From the NCBI GenBank assembly GCA_965237965.1, contig CBDEGT010000001.1, positions 434,001 through 498,000 of the forward strand: DNA of 64,000 nucleotides, in the 5' to 3' direction. Below are positions 7,766 to 16,429 of this stretch, piece by piece. The notes under the pieces are model-generated. The model ran no database searches, was not told where the DNA came from, and saw only the letters and a list, made by a program, of their open reading frames with translations. Each line of letters starts with the position of its first letter. The first letter of the stretch is position 1. The DNA comes from UBA2988 sp965237965. GTDB taxonomy: Bacteria > Gemmatimonadota > Gemmatimonadetes > Longimicrobiales > Gaopeijiaceae. A program made the position numbers and the translations under genes.

Positions 7766-9118
7766 ATGGAACAGCCTGGCACGTCGCCGGGAGCGGTGAG
7801 CGGCGAACCGACCCTTCAGCGCACCATCGGGTTGTGGCAGATGACGCTCTACGGGGCGGGCAGCATGCTTGGTGCCGGGATCTACGGCTTGCTGGGACAA
7901 GTTGCTGCCGAGATGGGCTCCGCAATCTGGCTGGCCTTTGCGCTGTCCATGGTCGCGGCGGGGCTGACGGGGCTGTCCTATGCCTCGCTCGGATCGCGCT
8001 ACCCGCGCGCAGGCGGTGCCGCTTTCATCACCCACCGGGCCTATCGCCGCACCCTGCTGACTCATGTGGTAGGCCTCAGCGTGGCCTGCTCGGGCTTCAC
8101 TTCGATCGCCGCCGGCGCACGCGTCGTGGGTGAGAATCTGCAGGCCCTGCCCGCTCTCCAGGGCCTGCCGACTGGCATGTTGGCGTTCATATATCTTGTC
8201 TTCGTGGGCGCCCTCGTGTACCGCGGTATCCGGGAATCCATGTGGGCCAATGTCGTCTTCACGTTGGTGGAGGTAGCGGGCCTGCTGTTCGTGATCGCGG
8301 TGTGCCTGCGTTTCTGGGGTTCGGCGAACCTGCTTGAGTTCCCATCCCTTCCGGAGACAGAGGCGGGCCTTCCCCTCGTATTCCTGGTGCAGGGAGTCGT
8401 GCTCACCTTCTACTCCTTCCTCGGATTTGAAGACGCGATCAACGTCGCCGAGGAACTGAAGAATCCGCAGCGCAACATGCCGCTCGCTCTGGTGTCGGCC
8501 CTGGTGCTGACCGTCCTCATCTACATGGGCGTGGCGATCAGCGCAGCCTCGGTGGTGCCGTGGCAGGAATTGGCGGAGGCCAATGCGCCGCTGGTCGAAG
8601 TCGTGGCGCGCGCGGCACCCTGGTTCCCGGCCTGGATGTTCATTGCGATTACCATCTTCGCGGTGGCGAATACCGGGCTGATCAACTATGTTACCGCATC
8701 ACGCCTCCTGTATGGTATGGCGCGGGACGGCCAGCTGCCGCGAGTTCTCGGAAAGGTTCATCCGGCGCGCCGCACACCCCATGTGGCTGTGGCGCTCATC
8801 TTCGTGCTGATCGTGCTCCTGATCCTGTCGGGGGACATTTCGCAGCTGGCTTCGGCTACGGTGCTCCTCCTCCTCTTGGTGTTCTCGGTCGTAAACAGTG
8901 CGCTTGTCATCCTGAAGCTCAGACCTGATGAACCCGAGGGCGCCTTCGAGCTGCCGATCACCGTGCCCGCGCTCGGCGCGGTCGTCTGCTTCGCGATGTT
9001 CGCGGCCCGGGTCGGGGCTGGCGACTGGCGCGCGCCGGTGATCGCGGGCGTCCTGCTCGTGGGTGTCCTCGCGGTCCATCTCGTGCTCCGTCCACAGCTC
9101 TCCAAGAGTGGCGAATAG
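7766..9118 (+). CDS. APC-family amino acid permease
   Basis: A 450-residue integral membrane transporter of the amino acid-polyamine-organocation superfamily. The signature GAGSMLGAGIYGLLGQ in helix 1 (residues 29-44) is the unwound substrate-binding region typical of the family, and the loop after helix 2 has LGSRYPRAGGAA, the usual S-x-P-x-x-G-G. About twelve hydrophobic segments can be counted, and FLGFEDAINVAEELKNPQRNMP near residues 225-246 is the conserved helix 6 region. Length is normal. It stands alone: mobilization genes precede it on the other strand, and about 490 bp without a gene follow. An AGAGGGAG box about 8 bases before the ATG supports the start. Substrate cannot be read from sequence. 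Confidence 0.9.
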   Translation: MEQPGTSPGAVSGEPTLQRTIGLWQMTLYGAGSMLGAGIYGLLGQVAAEMGSAIWLAFALSMVAAGLTGLSYASLGSRYPRAGGAAFITHRAYRRTLLTHVVGLSVACSGFTSIAAGARVVGENLQALPALQGLPTGMLAFIYLVFVGALVYRGIRESMWANVVFTLVEVAGLLFVIAVCLRFWGSANLLEFPSLPETEAGLPLVFLVQGVVLTFYSFLGFEDAINVAEELKNPQRNMPLALVSALVLTVLIYMGVAISAASVVPWQELAEANAPLVEVVARAAPWFPAWMFIAITIFAVANTGLINYVTASRLLYGMARDGQLPRVLGKVHPARRTPHVAVALIFVLIVLLILSGDISQLASATVLLLLLVFSVVNSALVILKLRPDEPEGAFELPITVPALGAVVCFAMFAARVGAGDWRAPVIAGVLLVGVLAVHLVLRPQLSKSGE

Positions 9119-9606
9119 CGTGCGTGTTGGTAGTGCGATGAGGTGTTCGGCGGCGGTCGGACTCGTCCGAGGGACATTCTGGGGGTAGGGGGCCTGCTTC
9201 GTCTCAGGCCTTGATACCGCCGTATGCAAAGCGTGGCGCGGGCCGACCACGGCCCCTCGTTCCGCACACGCTGTCCTGCGAAGGGTTCGGCGCACGGCCG
9301 CACGGGCGGTCGGTTTAGCGGCTAGGCCGGCCCGGCCAGTGAACCCGAAGCCTCGGGTCCCGCGGGTACCTCGATCTGGCGGTCGCCATCGCCGTCCGTG
9401 ACGAGCCACCCCCCGGGAGCCCTGAGTCGTAGAGCGAACCGAGCTTCACCGACCCGACTGCGCAGGGTCGTTGATTCGGCTCGTCCCTCGAATCCGAGGC
9501 CGGGACGCCGGCAAGGCGCGGGCGACAGGGCGAAGCGCCGCGGGAGGGGCCGAAGGTTGGCGAGCGGGGAGGGAGGGCGCCACTGCTGAGCTCTCGCTGG
9601 CCCGCC
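9119..9606. other. Intergenic region without a recognisable gene
   Basis: No frame here resembles a known protein. The 3' ends of the permease (plus) and deformylase (minus) genes converge on it. Several GC-rich self-complementary stretches occur, for example CCTCGGATTCGAGGG on the minus strand near 9495, which may act in termination. Confidence 0.4.
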
Positions 9607-10170
9607 TTATCGGGGTCTTCTCGGAGATTCCCGCGGGAGCGCGCCGGGGATCAGGCCCGCGGCCTGAAGTTCCTCGATGAAGCCGAACATCTCCCGCTCC
9701 TCGATCCGGTCGGGATAGAGGATCCCGTCGAGATGGTCGCATTCATGCTGGATGATGCGCGCGTGAAACCCCTCCGCCTTTCCCTCGACCTCCCGGCCGT
9801 CGGCATCCAGCCCCCGGTAGTGGATCCGCTCGTATCGCGGAACCAGGCCGCGCATCCCCGGAAGGCTGAGGCAACCCTCCCACTCTGAACGCACGGCTTG
9901 GCCCGCAGGCGCGATCTCGGGATTCATGAGGACGGTCCGGGGGACGGGAGCGGCGTCCGGATAGCGGGGGTTCTCGTCGACCCCGAAGACGATGATGCAC
10001 AGCGGCACATCGATCTGAGGTGCGGCGAGCCCTACTCCGTCGCAGGTGTTCATGGTCTCGAGCATATCCTCGACCAGGGCCGGGAGCGTGTCATCGTCGA
10101 GCCGCTCTACCTCGTTCGCCCTGTGCCTGAGCTGCGGATGGCCCATCCGCAGGACTTCGCGTAGCGCCAT
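9607..10170 (-). CDS. def: Peptide deformylase
   Basis: A 187-residue metalloenzyme that removes the formyl group from the N-terminal methionine of new proteins in the cytoplasm. All three family motifs are present: GVGLAAPQ (residues 45-52), EGCLSLPG with metal ligand C100, and QHECDHLDG with H142, catalytic E143 and H146. Length and domain are normal for a type I enzyme with a short C-terminal tail. It is not beside fmt, its common partner. Only 36 bp upstream of the ATG lies one copy of an 18-bp direct repeat (10206-10223), so a mobile segment may have inserted into or next to its promoter. Confidence 0.95.
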   Translation of the reverse strand: MALREVLRMGHPQLRHRANEVERLDDDTLPALVEDMLETMNTCDGVGLAAPQIDVPLCIIVFGVDENPRYPDAAPVPRTVLMNPEIAPAGQAVRSEWEGCLSLPGMRGLVPRYERIHYRGLDADGREVEGKAEGFHARIIQHECDHLDGILYPDRIEEREMFGFIEELQAAGLIPGALPRESPRRPR

Positions 10171-11095
10171 GGACCGTACGCCTCCTGTGCCCCGCTAGGG
10201 TCGCGTGGATTCCCGTTCAGAAAAGCGGTAAAGTGTTTGAACCCTTCTTCAGGCGGCTGGAAGACGTCCGGGAGTCTTTCCAGAGGCTGCACCCGATCCG
10301 GCTGGACACCATGCATGCACGGCCCATTACGCAAGACGACGAACTGCTGTTGTACGTCGAGGCGCGTCGACTGGCGCGGGTCATGACCCCGAAGAAAAAC
10401 TAGTGGAGGGGGGATCATCCACGCAACGTGATCTATTGCTCGGAGATCTATGAGACCCGGTGACGCTGCCGGGTTTTGTTGGTGGGGAGGTTAGGTTTGG
10501 GCCGGTAAGAGCGTCCGAGAGGTCGAGCAGGCGGATAACCAAGAGCTCCTGGGCATTGACCCAGATGGCTGGGGGAGGTTTGCGAAGATCACGCACTGGT
10601 ATAACAGATATAGCCACGCGTCGGCGCTGGTCCTAGCCTCGCTCAATCTGCTCGACCGCCCCAACACGCTAGTGGTGGGAGCGGAATTCGACGGCGAAAA
10701 GATCGATGCTTACCGGAGAGGAACTCGGGCTGCGAAGCAGCGCTGCAGAGTGCCTCCGCGATGTCATCGCCGTCTGTGGGCAACACGTTCAGAATGCACA
10801 GGATGACAGTGTCGCTTTGTGATCATCCGGACGACGATGCTCGGGGCAGACTACGCGGGGTTTGCCGGTGGCCAGCGCGTCGGCCGGTTGGTCTTCTGCG
10901 TCGGGCGGTCGGGCATCGGGTGCTCGGGCGCGTGGCGATCCGGGGCTACGCGTCCGTTGACGTCTACGAAGTGCGCTCGACAGCCGATTCGGAACGGTGG
11001 ACCAAATGGGGGGTCGAGCAACGTCACTGAATATACAAATCATTGATATAAAGTGATTTAGGTTACTTCCAGAGGCAGTCCGCAGGGAAGAAAAG
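10171..11095. other. Intergenic region with a short unassigned frame
   Basis: Apart from the direct repeat at 10206-10223 nothing is firmly identified. A plus-strand frame from the GTG at 10233 to the TAG at 10401-10403 (56 codons, beginning VFEPFFRRLEDVRESFQRL) looks protein-like and could be the tail of a truncated gene, but I cannot name it. From 10404 to 11095 no convincing coding sequence is seen; the last ~70 bases before 11095 are AT-rich. Confidence 0.3.
10206..10223 (+). repeat. 18-bp direct repeat, left copy
   Basis: TGGATTCCCGTTCAGAAA occurs here and, identical and in the same orientation, at 13242-13259; both are followed by (A)GCGG. The two copies enclose about 3 kb holding the ImmA/IrrE gene and its partner. 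CCCG and CGGG arms around TTCAGAAA make the right copy a small hairpin. Confidence 0.7.
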
Positions 11096-11569
11096 CTAGC
11101 TCGCCTTGTCTTCCGGAGTATTTCTCCTCCACTCCACGTCCGGACCAAAGTCCAATTCGGTTACGATGGGTTCTTGGTCAGGATTTATACGATTCCAGTG
11201 CTCTGCGTCGAACGTGAGTTGCACAGCGTCTCCGACCATCTGTTCACGGCGGTTCTGCAGGCTTGGGAACATCCGATCTCGCGGGGCTTCATCCATGTCC
11301 ACCCAGAGATGGGTTTGCTCGCCATCTTTCATGGTTGGCCAGGCGTGGTTTGCGCGGTAGGGTCTCCCGGTCACCTTATCAACACGAGTCTCCTGCCGCG
11401 CGGCCAATGAGAATTGCTTTGCGAGCCGGTCAATGGGGTCGATCGGATCCGGCAGCTTCATCCCCATCCTGACGGCAAATCTCGCCACGTCGCGCATGTC
11501 TACTTCTTTCTCGCCTGTCTGGTTTCGGTATGCGCGAAGTAGGCGCTGTTTTTCCTGGTTCCTACCCAT
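11096..11569 (-). CDS. Conserved hypothetical protein paired with an HTH-ImmA/IrrE gene
   Basis: A 157-residue soluble protein beginning MGRNQEKQRLLRAYRNQTG, then a basic helical part up to about residue 60 (DPIDRLAKQFSLAARQE), then KVTGRPYRANHAW and a strand-rich C-terminal half (QTHLWVDMDEAPRDRM, RREQMVGDAVQLTFDAEHWN). I recall similar proteins encoded next to HTH-ImmA/IrrE genes in many bacteria, but no function is established to my knowledge. It starts 17 bp after the upstream gene and surely shares its transcript. The fixed pairing suggests a toxin-antitoxin-like or peptidase-target relationship; this is inference. Confidence 0.6.
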   Translation of the reverse strand: MGRNQEKQRLLRAYRNQTGEKEVDMRDVARFAVRMGMKLPDPIDPIDRLAKQFSLAARQETRVDKVTGRPYRANHAWPTMKDGEQTHLWVDMDEAPRDRMFPSLQNRREQMVGDAVQLTFDAEHWNRINPDQEPIVTELDFGPDVEWRRNTPEDKAS

Positions 11570-11586
11570 CGTTTCATGGCTCCATG

Positions 11587-12732
11587 TTACGCGCCCAGCG
11601 GGGCCACATCGCCCCAGCCGTCCACCATCGCGCCGGGTGTGACAACAGATCGTATCTTCACTAGGTGGTGATGAAATCGATCGTAAAGACCGGTATGGTG
11701 ACGTAGTTGTCCCGCGACCAAGCCTGGGTGGACCCCAATGGTCTTCGCGAATCCAAGGATGTCACGCTCTGGAAAAATCGGAGCCTTTCTGGCAATGAAC
11801 TGACGCAAGAGGTCCGACGGTACGCAGAAATCTGACGCTGCCTGGTTGGCCACCCGCTCTTCATCCCCCACGTCCGGTCCAGTCCCGGCGCGCTCACCTT
11901 CCAACTCAGAATCAACCTTTGCCTGCTCGCGTCCATGGCCACGGCGCACATGCTCTAGCTCGTGACGAAGCACAAACCAGAAGTTGTCGATTCGGTCGTA
12001 ACGCATGGACATCCCCACAACCGGCGATCTTGCATCCAGCCAGAAACACACGCCGTCGATCTTTGCTGACTCCAGGGTCTCAGCCACGACGAACCGGACG
12101 CCGCAGTCCGATAGGATGCGGGGCACGTGGCGCGCCTCCTCAGCCGAAAGAAGGAGCATGTGCAGTTTCTTGATCGCCCTCTGCAGAGCGATGTCAGAAT
12201 ACCTCTTCACAAGCATGGTGCTAGCCATCATCCGGACTCGTCGCAGCCAGGCAATCTGAGGCCCGGTTACGTCCTCCCCAACGTTCGTCTTCTTCGACGC
12301 ATGTGGAAGGACGGGAATGTCGTCGGGCGATTCGGTATCGAAGAAGGCGGCTACGGCCTTCTCGACGGCCTTCGCGTCCCTCACGTTGTCGAGATTCAGC
12401 CACCCACGGCGCGCCATCTCGCCAACCGGCAACTTGCTGTAAAGGTGGGCACGTCGGGCGCGCTCGGGGTCCGGCCGAGTCTCGATCTTCGCTCTCGCCA
12501 GATCATATGATTTTTGCAGCTCCAGGAAGGACTCCGGCGTCACGCCGAAAAGCTCAGCGAAGGCGATAGCCTTTGGTGCATCAATGGGCTGTCTGTCCGT
12601 CGCGAGACGAGCAATCATTGATGGGCTGACTCCGAGCACGGTAGCCAAGATCTCCTGTGTCCAGCCCTTGTGGGTCAGCAGTGAGCGAAGAAGCTGGCCT
12701 GGTGTCCGAATTTCCGTCCTTTCATCAATCAT
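11587..12732 (-). CDS. XRE-family regulator with ImmA/IrrE zinc peptidase domain
   Basis: A 381-residue two-domain protein. Residues 12-68 form an XRE/HigA-type helix-turn-helix (GQLLRSLLTHKGWTQEILA, VLGVSPSMIARLATDRQP). The C-terminal half holds the ImmA/IrrE (DUF955) peptidase domain with zinc motif HELEH at residues 257-261 and a downstream ERVANQAASDFCVP, the usual third-ligand region. Proteins of this type cleave a partner repressor or act as regulator/antitoxin of mobile elements. It is the first gene of a two-gene operon with the conserved hypothetical at 11096. The pair is bracketed by the 18-bp direct repeat at 10206 and 13242. The ATG is clear; length is typical. Confidence 0.85.
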   Translation of the reverse strand: MIDERTEIRTPGQLLRSLLTHKGWTQEILATVLGVSPSMIARLATDRQPIDAPKAIAFAELFGVTPESFLELQKSYDLARAKIETRPDPERARRAHLYSKLPVGEMARRGWLNLDNVRDAKAVEKAVAAFFDTESPDDIPVLPHASKKTNVGEDVTGPQIAWLRRVRMMASTMLVKRYSDIALQRAIKKLHMLLLSAEEARHVPRILSDCGVRFVVAETLESAKIDGVCFWLDARSPVVGMSMRYDRIDNFWFVLRHELEHVRRGHGREQAKVDSELEGERAGTGPDVGDEERVANQAASDFCVPSDLLRQFIARKAPIFPERDILGFAKTIGVHPGLVAGQLRHHTGLYDRFHHHLVKIRSVVTPGAMVDGWGDVAPLGA

Positions 12733-13341
12733 AGCTTTAGCTTATCCCATTCTTCGAATTTTTGCAATCTCGTTCTCCGGACTTGCCGATGCTTGAGCAT
12801 CAAGGGACAAGGGTGTTCCGGTGAACTCAGTCTTGCCACGTCGGTAAGCGTTGGGTCACGCCGTAGCATCCACCTCCTGGGCTGGCGTACGGCGTGCGCG
12901 CACAATGGTGGCCGAGCTCCCGACGACCTGTCGCCCGGGCAGGTGCCATGGTCAATGGGGTGAAGACCGGAGACGCGACCCACGGCGTCGAGATTACCGG
13001 TCGGATCGAGGGCCGCCACTGACTTCACGGCCGGGGAAGTGGCGCTGCTGGCCGCAATGATCGCCGACCCCCTGGCGATCAACCGCGATGCCCTGTCCAA
13101 GGGTTCTGCCGGCGCATCGGCTGGCTCAAGCACGACCGCGCGGCCTGAAGGATATTGATGGTCGCGGTGACGATGCTGACCGACCGCCACCCCACGGCGC
13201 GACCGAACGTTTACGATCCACGGACCTCTCATAAGGTCGGATGGATTCCCGTTCAGAAAGCGGGACTAAATGAGGGAATTACCTCTGAGCGACAAGCGGT
13301 AAGTCTATTGTGGTCAGTTAGTTATAGAGTTTCAGTAGTCG
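12733..13341. other. Non-coding or decayed stretch between the ImmA/IrrE operon and copy A
   Basis: No convincing gene. A plus-strand run near 13015-13110 reads DFTAGEVALLAAMIADPLAINRDAL and looks like a protein fragment, but I cannot place it. It contains the right 18-bp repeat (13242-13259) and, near 13291-13317, GCGGTAAGTCTATTGTGGTCAG, which is reminiscent of the terminal motif of the conjugative elements (GGTAAGTCACACGGTCAC at 16475). Confidence 0.35.
13242..13259 (+). repeat. 18-bp direct repeat, right copy
   Basis: TGGATTCCCGTTCAGAAA, identical to 10206-10223. It is followed by GCGGGA, so TCCCG and CGGGA arms flank the middle. It lies about 80 bp before the left break of copy A. Confidence 0.7.
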
Positions 13342-13625
13342 TCAGCGCCATGATGACGGGCGAGCGCGTGGGCGTCGGGCACGATCCGAGCCGGGGCGCC
13401 GCGTACGTCGAGGGCTGGATCGCCGCGCTCGAGGAGGACCCGCGCGAGATCCGGCGCGCAGCGGCCGACGCGCAGAGGATCTCGGACTTCGTGCTCGTTC
13501 GGCACATCGAGCGGGAAGCCGCGCGCGAGCCCGTGGCCGCGTCCCGCGCGCCCGGACCTCAGCGGACCCAAGTACCCGTTCCGCCGCTTCCCGTGCCCGA
13601 ACGCAGCTCCGGGCCGAGCCGCTGA
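13342..13625 (+). pseudogene. ArdC-like antirestriction protein, C-terminal remnant (copy A)
   Basis: From 13342 the sequence is nearly identical to the last ~90 codons of the ardC gene of copy C (60362-61390), starting at SAMMTGERVGVGHDPSRGAA and ending PVPPLPVPERSSGPSR. The whole ssDNA-binding domain and the HELGH zinc site are absent. Upstream sequence is unrelated, so 13342 marks a sharp breakpoint. A 6-base deletion (VA lost in EPVAVAAS) separates it from copy C. The longer frame beginning at 13155 is an accidental fusion. It cannot be functional, but it fixes the left border of copy A. Confidence 0.85.
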
Positions 13626-13632
13626 GCAACCG

Positions 13633-14532
13633 ATGAGAGGCAGGGAGATGTTCGACCGCACGGTCGAGGAGGACCCCCGTTCCGCCGCGCCACCCAGCCG
13701 CGAGAAGCATCGAATGCGGAACGGCCATCGTCGAGAATACGCCGCGAGCCGGGACGGCGGGTCCATCTCCTTCCCCGAACGGTGCGCCCGCGGACTTGCC
13801 GACATCGGCGTCTACGGCGCCGTCTCCTACCGCGACCTCGCCGAGGCCCGCTTCGGGGGACATCCCCACACCACGCGGCGGGCCGTGAACGCCTGGATCC
13901 GAGAGGGTCTCGTCACCGAGCCCCGGGCCACCGGACCCAAGGGCAATCCCTTCAAGGTCCTCTCCCTCACCCGCAAGGGCGTGGCCAAGGCCCGGAAACT
14001 CGCCGCCGAACGCGGGATGGATCCCGCACAGCAGATCCGGATCGCACGCACCAAGCCCGCCGAGGCCGCGCACGACACCGCCGTCTACCGCGCCTGCTGG
14101 AAGGAACGGCAGCGCCTCCGGGCCGAGGGCGCCACCGTGCGGCGCATCCGCCTCGACGCCGAACTCAAGAGCGCCGTCGCGCGCGGGAGCGAGGCCGCCC
14201 GGCTCAAGAACGGCAAGCGGGCCGCCGATGCCGAACGGCACAGGATCGCCCAAGAGCTCGGCCTCCCCCTCGACGACGAGGGCCGCGTGCTCCACCCGGA
14301 CGCGCAGATCGAGTACACGGACGCCGAAGGCCGGACCGGACGCGTCAACATCGAGGCCGTCTCCGGCAACTACCGCGAAGGGGCCGTCCGGGCCAAGGCC
14401 GCCGCCGGGTTCGCGCTCCACGCCAACGGGCCGGCGGCCGGGAAACTCCTCGGCAAGCTCAGACTGGGCGGCGACGGCGGCTCCTGGCTCCGGGGACCCG
14501 CCGACCGCGACCCGGCCGCCGTCGAACTCTGA
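13633..14532 (+). CDS. Replication-relaxation-like winged-helix protein (copy A)
   Basis: A 299-residue soluble protein of a conjugative element. Residues 45-110 look like a winged helix (LADIGVYGAVSYRDLAEARFGG, TTRRAVNAWIREGLV), and the C-terminal half has DAQIEYTDAEGRTGRVNIEAV followed by GNYREGAVRAKAAAGFALHA, an arrangement like the replication-relaxation family (PF13814), whose members act in initiation or processing of transfer DNA. It starts 8 bp after the ardC remnant. Compared with copy C it is almost identical except for a cluster of changes around residues 149-180 (QRLRAEGATVRRIRLDAE against RRLVEQGATVKRVRLDTE), so it is itself a mosaic. The family name is tentative. Confidence 0.6.
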   Translation: MRGREMFDRTVEEDPRSAAPPSREKHRMRNGHRREYAASRDGGSISFPERCARGLADIGVYGAVSYRDLAEARFGGHPHTTRRAVNAWIREGLVTEPRATGPKGNPFKVLSLTRKGVAKARKLAAERGMDPAQQIRIARTKPAEAAHDTAVYRACWKERQRLRAEGATVRRIRLDAELKSAVARGSEAARLKNGKRAADAERHRIAQELGLPLDDEGRVLHPDAQIEYTDAEGRTGRVNIEAVSGNYREGAVRAKAAAGFALHANGPAAGKLLGKLRLGGDGGSWLRGPADRDPAAVEL

Positions 14533-14553
14533 CGACCCGGAGGACTTCAGCCC

Positions 14554-14867
14554 ATGCAACCCTGGAAGATCAGCGCGGGACTCACCGCCGCAATCGCCGG
14601 GACCGCCTTCTACTCGGCGACGCCCGCCTCGAATACCTGTCGCCGTTCTGGCCGGTCATCCTCACCGACCACGGCCTCTTGCTCTCCCTACACCTCGCGT
14701 TCGCGCTCGCGACCGTCGCGGCCGCCATCTACGCCGTCGCGCGCGCCACCGGGCTCGCCGACCTCGGACGGCGCGTCGATCTCGCCGAACGGTCCGTCCG
14801 GCGCGGCGAGGGGGATACGGACCTCACCGAAGCGCTCCGCAGGGACGCCGAAGGCGACTGGGACTGA
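14554..14867 (+). pseudogene. Small two-helix membrane protein, frameshifted (copy A)
   Basis: The start MQPWKISAGLTAAIAG is in the frame of 14554, but the remainder (LEYLSPFWPVILTDHG, LALATVAAAIYAVARATGLADLG and the tail RDAEGDWD ending at 14867) is read one base out of phase. Copies B (52701-53015) and C (59118-59432) keep one frame of 104 residues with two hydrophobic segments. The shift lies near 14605-14625, where copy A reads GCCTTCTACTCGGCGACGCC. The product here would be lost, making copy A the only one of the three with a broken membrane protein. Confidence 0.8.
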
Positions 14868-14873
14868 ACGCGC

Positions 14874-15263
14874 ATGAGAGAGCGAACCTCCGTCGAGACA
14901 CTGCCCGCCAACTGGCGCAGGCACGCCAAGGCGCTCCGGCGCTACGGGGGCGAGACCCCGGCCACCGCGCTCGAAAGCTGCGCCGCCGAACTCGAAGCCA
15001 CGCTCGTCGAAAGGGACGAGACCACCTTCTCGCTCGTCGAGGCGGCCACGGAGAGCGGATACTCCGCCGACCATCTCGGCCGCCTGGTCCGCGACGGCAG
15101 GATCCCCAACGCCGGACGGCCCGGCGCGCCCAGGATCGCACGCACGCACCTGCCCCGGAAGGCCCATGCGCCGGCCGAGCCGCGACTGGCGGAGAAGCCA
15201 CGCCGACGCGACGTTTCAAACGCGCAGATCGTGCAGTCCATCATCGAAAAAGGAATCGAATGA
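14874..15263 (+). CDS. Excisionase-like helix-turn-helix protein (copy A)
   Basis: A 129-residue protein with an N-terminal helical part (NWRRHAKALRRYGGET, ALESCAAELEATL) and a MerR/excisionase-type helix-turn-helix at about residues 57-85 (SLVEAATESGYSADHLGRLV, RDGRIPN). It ends with a conserved tail RRDVSNAQIVQSIIEKGIE. Its stop overlaps the integrase start (ATGATG at 15260-15265), as in all three copies, so it is translationally coupled to the integrase and is the natural candidate for the recombination directionality factor. It is identical to the copy C protein except residue 2. Confidence 0.7.
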   Translation: MRERTSVETLPANWRRHAKALRRYGGETPATALESCAAELEATLVERDETTFSLVEAATESGYSADHLGRLVRDGRIPNAGRPGAPRIARTHLPRKAHAPAEPRLAEKPRRRDVSNAQIVQSIIEKGIE

Positions 15264-16429
15264 TGGCACGCACGAAACGAGTCCGGCGCAGCTACGGCGC
15301 CGGCGAATGGGGCCGGAACCGGGTGAGGGTCTTTCCCGATCCCAAGACCGGCTTGTACCAGATCGAGTGGCGCGACAACGGGCGCAGGCTCACGCGGTCG
15401 CTGAAGCATCGCGACTGGAGGCAGGCGAAGACGCAGGCGGACGAGTTCGCTGCGGGATTCGCCGGGCCGGAGCTGAACGGCAAGAAGAACGCCGAGCCCG
15501 AGCCGCTCACCCTGGAGACGCTTTTTGACATCTACGGTGAAGAGGTGACGCCCACCAAGGGCGAGAGGAGCCGGCGGTGCGACGTGGTCGCGTCCGCGAT
15601 GTTCGCCGATTTCTTCGGACGGGACCGGGACCCGGCCACGCTCTCCCAGCGGGACTGGGACCGGTTCATCCGGGCGCGGCGCGCGGGAAGGATTGGCATC
15701 TCGGGCAAGCCCGTGTCCAACCGGACGATCGAATACGACCTGACGTTCCTGATGGCGGTCCTCAACTGGGCCGCGAGGTCGAAAGACGAGCGGGGCTTCC
15801 CAATGCTGGACAGGAACCCGTTCAAGGGCCTCAGGAAGCCCAGGGAGAAGAACCCCAACCGGGTCGTGCTCACCGAAGAAGAGTACCAAGCGCTGTTGAA
15901 GGTGTCCCGGGAGGTGGACTGGCGGTTCCGCGTCGCCCTCGTGCTCGCGCACGAGACCGGACACCGTATCGGTGCCATCCGCAAGCTCCGGTGGTCCGAC
16001 ATCGACTTCGAGGACGAAGCGTTGCGGTGGCGCGCGAAGCACGAGAAGACGGGCTACGAGCACACCACGCCCGCGACCGACGAGGCTTTGGCCGCTTTGC
16101 AGGAGGCGCGAGCGTTGAGCGCCGGGACCGGCGACGGACCGGTGCTGCTCGCGCCGACGGATGCCTCGCGGTGCGTGGGCCGGTCGCTGGTGGGGTACTG
16201 GTGGAAGAAGGCCCAGAAGCTCGCGGCGCTGGAACCGAAGCGCGGCCGCGGCTGGCACTCGCTGAGGCGGAAGTTCGCGTCCGACCTCATGAACGTGCCG
16301 CTCAAGGTGCTCTGCGAGCTGGGCGGCTGGAAGGAGGCCCAGACCATCCTCCGTTGCTATCAACAAGCCGACGAAGGACAACTCAGGACGGCTCTGGAGA
16401 GCCGCCGCCGCGAGGTTGGTGCCCGATGA
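15260..16429 (+). CDS. Tyrosine recombinase/integrase of conjugative element (copy A)
   Basis: A 389-residue integrase of a different family from the P4 type. The N-terminal ~95 residues (GEWGRNRVRVFPDPKTGLYQ to TLETLFDIYGEEVTPTKG) form an arm-binding domain; the core-binding domain follows (TLSQRDWDRFIRARRAGR); the catalytic domain has arginine near residue 236 (ETGHRIGAIRKLRW), H-x-x-R near 332-335 (WHSLRRKFAS), tryptophan in LGGWKEA and tyrosine near 366 (LRCYQQAD). A second ATG at 15263 is equally possible. Residues 1-97 are almost the same as in copy C (57562), whereas the rest differs strongly, including in the catalytic half. It ends 8 bases before the repeated GCGGGAA units of the element end. 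Confidence 0.88.
   Translation: MMARTKRVRRSYGAGEWGRNRVRVFPDPKTGLYQIEWRDNGRRLTRSLKHRDWRQAKTQADEFAAGFAGPELNGKKNAEPEPLTLETLFDIYGEEVTPTKGERSRRCDVVASAMFADFFGRDRDPATLSQRDWDRFIRARRAGRIGISGKPVSNRTIEYDLTFLMAVLNWAARSKDERGFPMLDRNPFKGLRKPREKNPNRVVLTEEEYQALLKVSREVDWRFRVALVLAHETGHRIGAIRKLRWSDIDFEDEALRWRAKHEKTGYEHTTPATDEALAALQEARALSAGTGDGPVLLAPTDASRCVGRSLVGYWWKKAQKLAALEPKRGRGWHSLRRKFASDLMNVPLKVLCELGGWKEAQTILRCYQQADEGQLRTALESRRREVGAR

Noticed and set aside
14228..16429. A 733-codon frame ending in the copy A integrase
   Set aside because: The first ~340 codons overlap three other genes out of phase and are arginine/serine/proline-rich nonsense; copies B and C show that the integrase starts at the ATGATG (15260).
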